A stretch of DNA of 14,201 nt from Kocuria sp. (GTDB taxonomy: Bacteria > Actinomycetota > Actinomycetes > Actinomycetales > Micrococcaceae). Where the stretch lies: assembly GCA_030454085.1 (NCBI GenBank), contig JAKDJD010000052.1:1-14201 (forward strand), given 5' to 3'. Numbering within the stretch: the stretch's first letter is position 1; every line of letters begins with the position of its first letter. Made by a program: the position numbers and the translations under genes. Below, piece by piece: positions 7,895-14,201 of this stretch. Below the pieces are notes generated by a model. It saw only the letters and a program-made list of their open reading frames with translations, did not search any database and was not told where the DNA came from.

Positions 7895-7900
7895 AGTATA

Positions 7901-8154
7901 TAGTACGCGTGATATTCGGGGTCCGAGGTCGGTTGAGCTGCTGAGTTTCTGGGGTGGTCTTCGCCGTTCGTCGGAGGGTCCCTCAGTGGGACACGTGCTG
8001 GGCCTCCACTTCAGCTCGATCAATGACATGCCGTCCCATTCAGCAAGCCGGGGCGCGTGCATAGCACCTGGAAATACCATCTGCCCGGCCCACTGGACTA
8101 CGTTGCAACAAAAGGGGCCTGGATGGATTGACGCCCCCCTTCGTGGTCACCTGG
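7901..8154. other. Interval without a convincing gene
   Basis: No frame on either strand combines a plausible start, ribosome site and protein-like sequence. A short plus-strand frame ending at 8131 contains a protein-like WKYHLPGPLDYVATKGAW segment but is closed upstream by a stop after about 34 codons, so it is at best a gene scrap. Base composition is mixed. No terminal inverted repeats or target duplications of an insertion sequence were found. Confidence 0.5.
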
Positions 8155-8365
8155 TCAAGCTTTGTTGTGGACCGTGATCACACAGCCTTCCAGGTCACTG
8201 AAGCTGAATACGCGCCCACACAAGGCTCATCGGCCGGGTGCAGCCACGATTTGGACTCTGTCTCCGACAGTTACCGGCTCCAGCCGTGGATGCCCCTGCG
8301 GAAACCCGGGTGTTGCACGGGAGCCCGAACGGTCGCGCTCCATTGATGAAAGAATCCACGGCCAT
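8155..8365 (-). pseudogene. Broken small gene with a KOW/SH3-like segment
   Basis: An ATG at 8365 has AAAGG ten bases upstream and begins MAVDSFINGARPFGLPCNTR. After about 25 codons the protein-like sequence moves to another frame: LEPVTVGDRVQIVAAPGR, an in-frame TGA, then ALCGRVFSFSDLEGCVITV ending HNKA and TGA at 8155. The pattern VGDRVxIV...PGR...GRVxxxxDLEGCVITV resembles a small beta-barrel of the KOW/SH3 type. If the frames are joined, the product would be about 70 residues with one frameshift and one internal stop. I cannot name a family; the resemblance is by eye. It lies 106 bases beyond the thioesterase stop on the same strand. The alternative is chance similarity in noncoding DNA. 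Confidence 0.3.
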
Positions 8366-8407
8366 CACTGGGAGTACCTTTCAGGCGGGGTCTCCTTCCA
8401 CATATGG

Positions 8408-8433
8408 AAAGCCCACGGGGGGAAGTGGCCTTT
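8408..8433 (-). terminator. Weak terminator-like hairpin after the thioesterase gene
   Basis: Nine-base arms AAAGCCCAC (8408-8416) and GTGGCCTTT (8425-8433) pair with one mismatch around an eight-base loop, 38 bases downstream of the thioesterase stop on the minus strand. Only three T residues follow, so termination would be moderate. Confidence 0.4.
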
Positions 8434-8471
8434 GAGGACACAGAGGTCACGGGGCCTGCCCCGGACCCGCG

Positions 8472-9302
8472 TCAGGACTGCCCCGGCCCCTTCCTGAGGG
8501 TCAGGATCTGCTCCGCGCGGCCGAAGGGGCCGTCCTCGTCATGGAAGATCGAGGAGGTGAGTCCGATCCCGTCAGCCCCGAAGGACACGGAATTGTCGAT
8601 CCCCAACCATTCGCCCGCAGGTTCCCGGTACATGTGAATCTGCAGGTCGACATTCGGGAAGATCCAGCTGTCCGGCCCGGGGGCCACGCGAGTTGCGATG
8701 CCGTTGGTGGCATCGGCGACACCGATGAGTCTGACCCAGTCGGGCGAGTCGACGCCGTCGATCAGGGGAACGGTCGGCCGGATCCACGCGGTACCGCGAC
8801 CCGGCCGGTGCGTGGACGAGTGGACCGAGTCGATGGACCGAATAAAACCGCCGGGCCACACGTCCGAACCGTTCCACACGACGCACTCGTCCCTGGGCGG
8901 GATGGAAGGGTCTTCGATCGCGGCGATCGGGGTGGTATCGGAGGTGATGAGCCGCCAGGCCTGGGCCCTGATCGCGACCCGACCACCGGCCACGAACTCG
9001 GCCTGGATGAGTTCGATGGTCCTGCCCGGGCGAATCGTGGAGGTGACGACCTCGAAGTCGCCACCGGGGATCATCCCCAGAATCTCAAAACTGATGCGCG
9101 CGATCCGCATGTCCTCGCGAGGTTCGTGCTGCTCCAAGCAGTGGGCGAGAATTCCCGAGGCGGGCCCCATGTGCTGCTCGCGCTCGTTCCAGGCGCCTTG
9201 CGCGTGGATCGAGGAACGAAAATGACCGTTGCCCCGATCCTCGTAGTAGGCCTCCACGTCGGCCAGACCCGGAATGTCCGTCCGCTCCTCGTTCTTGCCC
9301 AT
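8472..9302 (-). CDS. Thioesterase-family protein, TesB-like double hotdog (276 aa)
   Basis: Predicted acyl-CoA thioesterase of the two-hotdog (4HBT_3/TesB-like) type, cytoplasmic, acting on an unidentified acyl-CoA. The N-terminal half has HFRSSIHAQGAWNEREQHMGPASGILAHCLEQH and RIARISFEILGMIPGGDFEV with TIRPGRTIELIQAEF, the usual first hotdog. The C-terminal half has WIFPNVDLQIHMYREP, GEWLGIDNSVSFGADGIG and DEDGPFGRAEQILTLRKG, the usual second one. Two ATGs are adjacent at 9305 and 9302. I chose 9302 because AAGGAG is then five bases upstream; the in-frame extension beyond them is not family-like. It is divergent from the HAD gene, with 177 bases between that include a dyad 28-48 bases upstream of this start. 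Substrate and pathway are not evident. Confidence 0.85.
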   Translation of the reverse strand: MGKNEERTDIPGLADVEAYYEDRGNGHFRSSIHAQGAWNEREQHMGPASGILAHCLEQHEPREDMRIARISFEILGMIPGGDFEVVTSTIRPGRTIELIQAEFVAGGRVAIRAQAWRLITSDTTPIAAIEDPSIPPRDECVVWNGSDVWPGGFIRSIDSVHSSTHRPGRGTAWIRPTVPLIDGVDSPDWVRLIGVADATNGIATRVAPGPDSWIFPNVDLQIHMYREPAGEWLGIDNSVSFGADGIGLTSSIFHDEDGPFGRAEQILTLRKGPGQS

Positions 9303-9329
9303 CATTTCTCCTTGTCCCTTACCTGTTCG

Positions 9330-9350
9330 TGCTCGAATCCAGATCGAGCA
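9330..9350. promoter_or_regulatory. Dyad between divergent thioesterase and HAD genes, candidate operator
   Basis: Seven-base perfect arms TGCTCGA (9330-9336) and TCGAGCA (9344-9350) flank ATCCAGA. On the minus strand the sequence TATGCT (complement at 9347-9352), a possible -10 for the thioesterase, overlaps one arm, so a bound repressor would block that promoter. No regulator gene is adjacent in the window. Confidence 0.45.
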
Positions 9351-9479
9351 TATCGGCCCCGAGTGATCGACGACACTTTGACGACGAGCCGTCCGACCCA
9401 CCGCCGCACGCTCGGCACCCGTTCTCCCCGTAGAGTTGTCCCCAGGCCATTCCCCGTACAACTTCGCAAAGGAGCCCGC

Positions 9480-10268
9480 ATGACGCCGAAGCTCATGGCG
9501 TTCGACCTGGACGGCACGCTCGTGTTCGACGGCAGGATCGAACAGGAGAGCATCGATGCGATCCACGAGTGGCAGTCCGCGGGCCACCTGGCCGTATGCG
9601 CCACCGGCAAGTCCATTGCCGCCACGAAGCATTCGCTGGAAGCGACGGGACTGAGCTTCGACTATTACGTGCTCTACACCGGTGGTGCGGTGACGGACTC
9701 CGAATTCACCGTGCTATTGAGCCATACCCTGCCCAATGAAACCGTCCGGGAAATCGTCGGCACGCTGACACGCCAGGAGGGCATCGCGGTCTACGGGACG
9801 ACCCTGGATGCGCCCGACGACGTGCAGTTTCCTTCCACCACGGGCGAGAAGGCCAGCTCTATCCTCGCCTATTTCCGGCCGATGGAGCCGAACGAGATTC
9901 CTCAGCACGAGTTCGTCGGCATCCCCCTGTGGATCGAGAGCGACGAAGCGACCCTGGAACGGACCCGATCCTGGATCGAGGAACACTTCTCGGACCAGGT
10001 CGACTGCCACAGGAACCAGGACTTCCTGGACATCGTGCCGCCCGACTGCACCAAAGGCACTGGTCTGATGTGGCTCGACGATGCACACCTCGGCGACCGC
10101 TACGAGACCTATTCCATCGGGGACTCGTGGAACGACCTGGCCATGCACGCTTGGGCGAAGCATTCGGCGTCGTTCGATTACTCGCCGCAGGTCGTGAAGG
10201 ACGCGACCGACGTCGTCGTCGATACGACCGCCGAGTACATCCGCACGGTGCTGGACCGGAACGACTGA
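9480..10268 (+). CDS. Cof-type HAD-IIB family phosphatase (262 aa)
   Basis: Haloacid-dehalogenase superfamily hydrolase, type IIB, a cytoplasmic phosphatase that typically acts on sugar phosphates or other small phosphomonoesters. Motif I is FDLDGTLV with the Asp9/Asp11 pair; motif II is in CATGKS; the motif III lysine is in CTKGTG; motif IV is YSIGDSWNDLAMH. The roughly 110 residues between motif II and the motif III lysine form the alpha/beta C2 cap. The length is normal for the Cof group. AAAGGAG five bases before the ATG fixes the start. Downstream, 176 bases separate it from the TauE/SafE gene on the same strand. The natural substrate is unknown and the neighbours do not identify it. Confidence 0.92.
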   Translation: MTPKLMAFDLDGTLVFDGRIEQESIDAIHEWQSAGHLAVCATGKSIAATKHSLEATGLSFDYYVLYTGGAVTDSEFTVLLSHTLPNETVREIVGTLTRQEGIAVYGTTLDAPDDVQFPSTTGEKASSILAYFRPMEPNEIPQHEFVGIPLWIESDEATLERTRSWIEEHFSDQVDCHRNQDFLDIVPPDCTKGTGLMWLDDAHLGDRYETYSIGDSWNDLAMHAWAKHSASFDYSPQVVKDATDVVVDTTAEYIRTVLDRND

Positions 10269-10379
10269 CACCGCCCCATTCGGACTGCGGGAAGCCGCCG
10301 GATTGTATGACGGCCCACTAACCTCCGAAAGCACCCGTCGAAACGCGGTGTCACTTGCGTACACGCCGCGACGCATCCT

Positions 10380-10409
10380 TTGGAGAACCGCGCGAGGGCT
10401 CCATAGAGT
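10380..10409 (+). promoter_or_regulatory. Possible promoter of the TauE/SafE gene
   Basis: TTGGAG (10380-10385) and TAGAGT (10404-10409) are spaced by 18 bases and lie 36 bases upstream of the ATG. Both hexamers match the housekeeping consensus only partly, so the call is weak. A TAGAGT also lies at 9431-9436 before the HAD gene, without a good -35. Confidence 0.25.
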
Positions 10410-10444
10410 GATCGAAATCTTGTACCTCGATCTCTGGAGCGACC

Positions 10445-11353
10445 ATGCGCACGTTGATCCTCTTGGGCCTGATCGGACTGGCCGCGCAACTCGTGGACGG
10501 TTCGTTGGGGATGGCCTACGGCGTGACGTCCTCGACGTTGTTGCTGACCGCCGGCCTCGCCCCGGCCTCGGTCTCTGCGACCGTGCACCTGGCCGAAATC
10601 GGGACGACGCTCGCCTCGGGGGCCTCGCACTGGCGCTTCGGCAACATCGACTGGAGGGTCGTCGGTTTCATGGCCGTCCCCGGCGGGATTGCCGCGTTCC
10701 TCGGAGCGAACGTCCTCACGGCCTCGGGGGAGGCCGCCGAACCGGTCATGTCGGTTCTCTTGCTGCTCTTGGGCATCTACGTGGGCTGGCGGTTCCTGCG
10801 CCTTCCGGACCGACGCCCCAGTTTCTCCGGTAAGGTTCCGGGCTTTCTGCTGGTGCCGCTCGCGATGGTGGCCGGTTTCATGGACGCGATCGGCGGAGGC
10901 GGATGGGGCCCAGTAGGGACGCCGACGCTGTTGGCCTCCGGGCGGATCCGCCCCCGCAAGGTCGTCGGGTCGATCGATGCATCGGAGTTCGTGGTCAGTC
11001 TCGGCGCCTCGGCAGGTTTCCTGCTGGCCCTGGGCCACACCGGCATCAACTTCCCATTCGTTCTCGCGCTGCTGATCGGCGGAATAATCGCTGCCCCGGT
11101 TGCGGCCTGGCTGGTTCGACTGATGGCCCCGCGAATTCTGGCGGTGGGAGCCGGTGGGCTCATCATTTTCACCAACGCCCGCACATTGCTTTCGATCGAC
11201 GCCGTCGACGCCGTTCTTCCGGCCGCGGCCACCGCGATCATCCTGCTGGCCGTCGCCGCCCTGTGGGCCGCGGCCCTGACCTGGGTGATCCGCAAGGAAC
11301 TGGCTGAGAAACGAGCGGAAGCGTCCCTGCGGGAAGAACGGGTCGAGGCGTAG
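10445..11353 (+). CDS. TauE/SafE-family membrane permease (302 aa)
   Basis: Integral membrane protein of the sulfite/organosulfonate exporter (TauE/SafE, formerly DUF81) family, about eight membrane helices. The family moves small organic or sulfur anions. Both internal repeat motifs are present: AAQLVDGSLGMAYGVTSST near the N-terminus, with SATVHLAEIGTT after it, and AGFMDAIGGGGWGPVGTPTL in the middle, followed by VVGSIDASEFVVS. A basic, charged tail (KELAEKRAEASLREERVEA) closes the protein. GGAG lies five bases before the ATG. It is convergent with the dehydrogenase gene, with only 12 bases between the stops and no clear intrinsic terminator there. The substrate cannot be assigned; annotation as a sulfite exporter would be by family name only. 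Confidence 0.9.
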   Translation: MRTLILLGLIGLAAQLVDGSLGMAYGVTSSTLLLTAGLAPASVSATVHLAEIGTTLASGASHWRFGNIDWRVVGFMAVPGGIAAFLGANVLTASGEAAEPVMSVLLLLLGIYVGWRFLRLPDRRPSFSGKVPGFLLVPLAMVAGFMDAIGGGGWGPVGTPTLLASGRIRPRKVVGSIDASEFVVSLGASAGFLLALGHTGINFPFVLALLIGGIIAAPVAAWLVRLMAPRILAVGAGGLIIFTNARTLLSIDAVDAVLPAAATAIILLAVAALWAAALTWVIRKELAEKRAEASLREERVEA

Positions 11354-11365
11354 GAAACCCGGCGT

Positions 11366-12451
11366 CTACCGCGGGAACTCGCCCGAGACGAACGCCGTCC
11401 TGATGGAATCGGCGTCGCCCCCGACGAGTCCGAGGGATTCGGCCGTGCGACCCTCGCGTTCCCACTCGCGCCCGCAGAGCACTCCGCTGATGTTCACGAA
11501 CGAATCCGTGATGGGCATCGCGACGCCGATCTGCGCGGCAATGGTGCTCCACGTCAGGAGCCCGAAGGGGATGTCCTCCGTGAAGTAACGGTGTGTGAGG
11601 GAATCGGGTTCCGGGAAGGCCTGACGCCCGTACCCTGCGACCACACGGTCGACGAAGCTGCCCTCACGGACCCCGTAGGACGTTTCGAGGAAGTCCCAGA
11701 AAGTGGGCAGCTCGACGCCCAGTGCACGGCCGAAGGCCACGCGCTCCTGGTCGAGTTCGTTGACCACTTCCCCGATCCGGTCGGTGACGAGCGTGTGCTG
11801 CGGACGCTGCTCGGCGTCCTCGACGGTCTTGAAGTTCAGGACCGCCGGAGGCACGTGGTAGACGGGGTTGATGTTGGTCAGGCCGACCCTGAGCGTGTCT
11901 CCGCCGTCGACGTATCGCTGACCGAAGAACGGCTCCAAGCGTTCCAGCACCGTGGGGGTCGCCGATCGGGGAATGGCCGAGACGGGCACAGCATTCTTGA
12001 CCGCCCCCACGTATACCTCGGCCGGTCTCTGAAGCCTGCAGGTGTACAGGCTGGTCGAGGTCTCGGCGACCACGCCGGGTTCGCGGCCGGCAAGCTTCGT
12101 CTTTCGCGTGAGCTCGAGAGCGCTGCCCAGAACGGCCGGCTGGAAGAGCACCAGCTGGTCGGGCTCGATCACTTCGGCAAGTTCCCCGGACAGGTACGGG
12201 TGGGCGAATGCGGGAGCCGCCACGACGATCACGTCCACGCCTTCGACGGCGAGCGCCAGATCGGTGGTCAACCGGTCGGGAACGGCTTCCCCTTCGATTT
12301 CCCCGGTGAGCCGGATGCTGCCGCGTTCTTGGATGGCGGCATAGTCACTTTCGAAGCGTGAGAAGACGTGGACGCTGTGCCCTTTGAGCGTCATGTGGCC
12401 GGCTATGGCCTGACCCACATTGCCCGCGCCGACGATTGCGATTTTTCCCAT
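11366..12451 (-). CDS. NAD(P)-dependent opine (octopine/nopaline) dehydrogenase-family protein (361 aa)
   Basis: Member of the octopine/opine dehydrogenase family, which reductively condenses an amino acid with a 2-oxo acid or runs the reverse oxidation. The N-terminal Rossmann domain starts IAIVGAGNVGQAIAGHM (GxGxxG at residues 8-13). The C-terminal helical domain has NPVYH, with Asn195 and His199 at the spacing of the catalytic Asn198/His202 I recall for Arthrobacter N-(1-D-carboxyethyl)-L-norvaline dehydrogenase, and the family motif HRYFTEDIPFGL with Asp293. The key residues are therefore intact. AGGA about eight bases upstream supports the start at 12451; the longer in-frame start would overlap the transporter gene. 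It follows the AbgT gene by 61 bases on the same strand, presumably one transcript. Linkage to a transporter suggests catabolism of an imported compound, which is inference. Confidence 0.88.
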   Translation of the reverse strand: MGKIAIVGAGNVGQAIAGHMTLKGHSVHVFSRFESDYAAIQERGSIRLTGEIEGEAVPDRLTTDLALAVEGVDVIVVAAPAFAHPYLSGELAEVIEPDQLVLFQPAVLGSALELTRKTKLAGREPGVVAETSTSLYTCRLQRPAEVYVGAVKNAVPVSAIPRSATPTVLERLEPFFGQRYVDGGDTLRVGLTNINPVYHVPPAVLNFKTVEDAEQRPQHTLVTDRIGEVVNELDQERVAFGRALGVELPTFWDFLETSYGVREGSFVDRVVAGYGRQAFPEPDSLTHRYFTEDIPFGLLTWSTIAAQIGVAMPITDSFVNISGVLCGREWEREGRTAESLGLVGGDADSIRTAFVSGEFPR

Positions 12452-12512
12452 GAGATTTCCTAACGGTTGGAGAACGAAAGACGGTTCGCCGTTTTCGGCG
12501 GCGACGGAGTGG

Positions 12513-14105
12513 TCAGCGGACAGGAACGCCGGGACCCAGCGGTATGCCCAGCACGTACCAGAGGATGAAGAGACCGACCCACACGATAAGGACGACGCCC
12601 GCGATGGGGATCGTGAACGAAAGCTGGGTCCCGATGCCGGCACCTTTGCGGAATTGCTGGACGAAGCCGAGGGCGAGTACGAAGTAGCCGTTGAGCGGGG
12701 TGAGGCAGTTGGTGACCGAGTCCCCGATCATGAAGGCGACCGTGGCCGCCTCAGGCGTCATGCCCACGTACATCACCAGTGGAACCACCACGGGGGCCAG
12801 GATCGACCACATCGCCGATCCGCTCGTGATCAGCATGTTCAGGATGCAGATCGCGAAAGTGATGGTCAGGAGGATGACCAGGTGGGGCGCTTGGAGAGAC
12901 CGAAGCAGGTCGGCGCCGTTGACGCTGATCACGGACCCGATGTTGGTCCAGGTGAAGTAGCTGAGGAATTGGGCGACCACGAAGAACAGCACCAGCACGG
13001 GTGCCAGGGACCGAATGCCCTCGGCCATGGCCGGCGGCACGTCGCCCAATTGTGGAATGGTTCCGGTGATCCGCCCGTAGGTGATACCCATGAGGGCGAA
13101 GACGATCGAGATGAAGATCGCGATGTGCTCGACGACGTACGAATCGAGGAGGCCTCCGTTCTCACCCCGGAACGGTGAACCCGGGAGCAGCATCAGAATG
13201 ATCACGGCGACGCACAGCGCAAACACGGCCCCTGAGGCCAGTGTTGCTCGCCGTTCGGTGGTCGAGAGCTTGATCTCGCCCACGGCAGGGGCGGAGTCAT
13301 CGGGACCCGTCGTATTGAACAGGGTGTCGGCGACCGCGAAGTCCGCGTCCAACTGTGTCGAGGAAAAACCGGGGCGCCGGGCGAGAATGCGGTCGACGAC
13401 GAGGGCGATCGCTATCGAGAGGACCACCGACGAGGTCGCGGTGAAGAACCAGGTCGCCACCGGCGTCATGACGTAGTCCGGATCGACGATCTGGGCAGCC
13501 GCGGTGGACAGGGAGGAGCGAATCGCGTCCTGCGGGGTGACGAGAGGGCTCGCATTGAATCCAACGGCCGTGGACGCATAGGCGACCATGAGTCCCAGAA
13601 CAGGACTGCGCCCCGCGGCCCGGAATGCCAGGGCGCCCAGGGGGATCATCACCAAGTACGCGGAATCGCTCATGATGTGCGCGGTCATCGAGCTGAAAGC
13701 GAGAGCGAAGGTCAGGAGCCGATTCGGGAGGCGGCCCACGGTACATCTCAGGAGCGCGGTGAGCAGACCGCTGCGTTCGGCCACACTCACGCCCAAGAGG
13801 ACGACCACAACCATCGCCAAAGGCGGGAACGTCGCGTAATTGTCCAACGCATTCTTGATCGCGTACTGGACACCTTCGACCGAGAGCAGGTTCTTGACCG
13901 CCGCGGTCTTCCCTGACGACGGGAGAGTGACCTCCACGTTCAACGACGCCAGGACTGCGCTCGCCACGGCCAGGACTGCAATGAGAATCACGAAGAGCCA
14001 GAACGGGTGCGGCAACCGATTGCCCGCTCTCTCGATCGCGCTCAGGGCTCGGTAGAACCGGTTGAGCGGTTTGCTCGCGTTCATCTCGTCTGACGTCGTC
14101 GTCAT
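12513..14105 (-). CDS. AbgT-family transporter (530 aa)
   Basis: Inner-membrane transporter of the AbgT family, named for p-aminobenzoyl-glutamate uptake in E. coli; relatives MtrF and YdaH also export sulfonamides. The length equals the family norm. N-terminal signature: IERAGNRLPHPFWLFVILI. Core motifs: SSMTAHIMSDSAYLVMIPLG (Asp of the half-helix region) and ITSGSAMWSILAPVVVPLVM leading to IGDSVTNCLTPLN. By spacing, Ser430, Trp433, Pro451, Asp462 and Pro470 match the conserved MtrF residues, but the conserved Arg (R446 in MtrF) is Met459. The start at 14105 has GAGG about eight bases upstream and fits family length. The opine-dehydrogenase gene follows after 61 bases. The transported compound is unknown; the Arg loss suggests it is not simply p-aminobenzoyl-glutamate. 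Confidence 0.92.
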   Translation of the reverse strand: MTTTSDEMNASKPLNRFYRALSAIERAGNRLPHPFWLFVILIAVLAVASAVLASLNVEVTLPSSGKTAAVKNLLSVEGVQYAIKNALDNYATFPPLAMVVVVLLGVSVAERSGLLTALLRCTVGRLPNRLLTFALAFSSMTAHIMSDSAYLVMIPLGALAFRAAGRSPVLGLMVAYASTAVGFNASPLVTPQDAIRSSLSTAAAQIVDPDYVMTPVATWFFTATSSVVLSIAIALVVDRILARRPGFSSTQLDADFAVADTLFNTTGPDDSAPAVGEIKLSTTERRATLASGAVFALCVAVIILMLLPGSPFRGENGGLLDSYVVEHIAIFISIVFALMGITYGRITGTIPQLGDVPPAMAEGIRSLAPVLVLFFVVAQFLSYFTWTNIGSVISVNGADLLRSLQAPHLVILLTITFAICILNMLITSGSAMWSILAPVVVPLVMYVGMTPEAATVAFMIGDSVTNCLTPLNGYFVLALGFVQQFRKGAGIGTQLSFTIPIAGVVLIVWVGLFILWYVLGIPLGPGVPVR

Positions 14106-14132
14106 ACTCTTCGCCTCGCCTCGATGGCCGAC

Positions 14133-14152
14133 GCCGCCGGGAAACCGGCGGC
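14133..14152 (-). promoter_or_regulatory. GC-rich leader hairpin before the AbgT gene
   Basis: Eight-base perfect arms GCCGCCGG (14133-14140) and CCGGCGGC (14145-14152) enclose a four-base loop, 28 bases upstream of the AbgT start. In the transcript it would form a stable stem in the 5' leader. It has no U-run, so a role in message stability or translation is as likely as attenuation. Confidence 0.35.
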
Positions 14153-14168
14153 CGGTGTGGGAACCACC

Positions 14169-14196
14169 TGATATCACCGTGATATTTCTGTGATAT
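14169..14196 (-). promoter_or_regulatory. Phased TGATAT repeats upstream of the AbgT-dehydrogenase unit
   Basis: TGATAT occurs at 14169, 14180 and 14191, exactly 11 bases apart, so the copies face the same side of the helix. The first two also form a perfect dyad ATATCAC-C-GTGATAT (14171-14185). The array lies 64-91 bases upstream of the AbgT start and reaches the window edge, so more copies may follow. It looks like a multimeric regulator site. Confidence 0.5.
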
Positions 14197-14201
14197 TTCT
14201 G

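Noticed and set aside
8098..8131. Protein-like plus-strand scrap including LDYVATKGAWMD
   Set aside because: Closed by a stop about 34 codons upstream, with no start site or family match; too short to call even as a pseudogene.
7884..8177. Plus-strand 97-codon frame in the gene-poor interval
   Set aside because: It has no ribosome site, unprotein-like composition and no recognisable motif; it also overlaps the dyad and -10-like element of the opposite gene.
7901..8471. Insertion sequence remnant in the gene-poor interval
   Set aside because: No transposase motif, terminal inverted repeats or flanking duplications could be identified by eye on either strand.
8472..9632. Longer N-terminal version of the thioesterase
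   Set aside because: The extra residues are not family-like and cross the divergent promoter region and the first HAD codons; AAGGAG directly before the internal ATGs marks the true start.
8541..10268. A 575-codon plus-strand frame covering the antisense of the thioesterase and running into the HAD gene
   Set aside because: Only the part from 9480 is protein-like; the HAD start has its own AAAGGAG site and normal family length, so the extension is a shadow.
11591..13178. Long plus-strand frames opposite the dehydrogenase and AbgT genes
   Set aside because: Rich in Asp/Arg/Gly/His repeats typical of antisense frames in GC-rich DNA; the minus-strand genes are unambiguous.

Overview
The window is high-GC DNA with actinobacterial character: very GC-rich third codon positions, long open antisense frames, AGGAG-type ribosome binding sites, and protein families typical of Micrococcales and related Actinomycetota. 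I cannot name the genus from the sequence alone. There are eight confident intact or edge-cut genes, one small membrane-protein gene, and an interval of broken genes.

Left block (1-7124, minus strand): a urea-assimilation operon, transcribed right to left. The order is NCS1-family permease (5076-6770), GntR/FCD regulator (4363-5079, overlapping the permease stop by ATGA), biotin-dependent urea carboxylase (617-4282), and allophanate hydrolase (1-584, cut by the window edge). Together these would import a nitrogen compound, carboxylate urea to allophanate at the cost of ATP, and hydrolyse allophanate to ammonia and CO2. The 314-base leader (6771-7084) carries several dyads that could be operators for the regulator.

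Middle (7085-8471): a gene-poor, partly AT-richer interval between two well-packed blocks. It holds a strong 17-bp-stem bidirectional terminator, a frameshifted gene for a secreted protein that ends just before that terminator, an intact 63-residue two-helix membrane protein upstream of it, and a broken small gene with a KOW/SH3-like look. This resembles decaying accessory DNA.

Right block (8472-14201): a TesB-like two-hotdog thioesterase (minus strand) is divergent from a Cof-type HAD phosphatase (plus strand) with a dyad between them. A TauE/SafE-family exporter (plus strand) follows and converges, 12 bases apart, on an octopine/opine-dehydrogenase-family enzyme. That enzyme is co-transcribed with an AbgT-family transporter (minus strand). 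The last two probably form a two-gene unit for taking up and oxidising an opine-like or acyl-amino-acid compound. The transporter has Met at a position where characterised AbgT proteins have an essential Arg. A helically phased TGATAT repeat array lies upstream of this pair at the right edge.

No tRNA, rRNA, CRISPR array or intact insertion sequence was seen. The most interesting items are the AbgT-opine dehydrogenase pair with its operator-like repeats, and the disrupted secreted-protein gene beside a small membrane protein.
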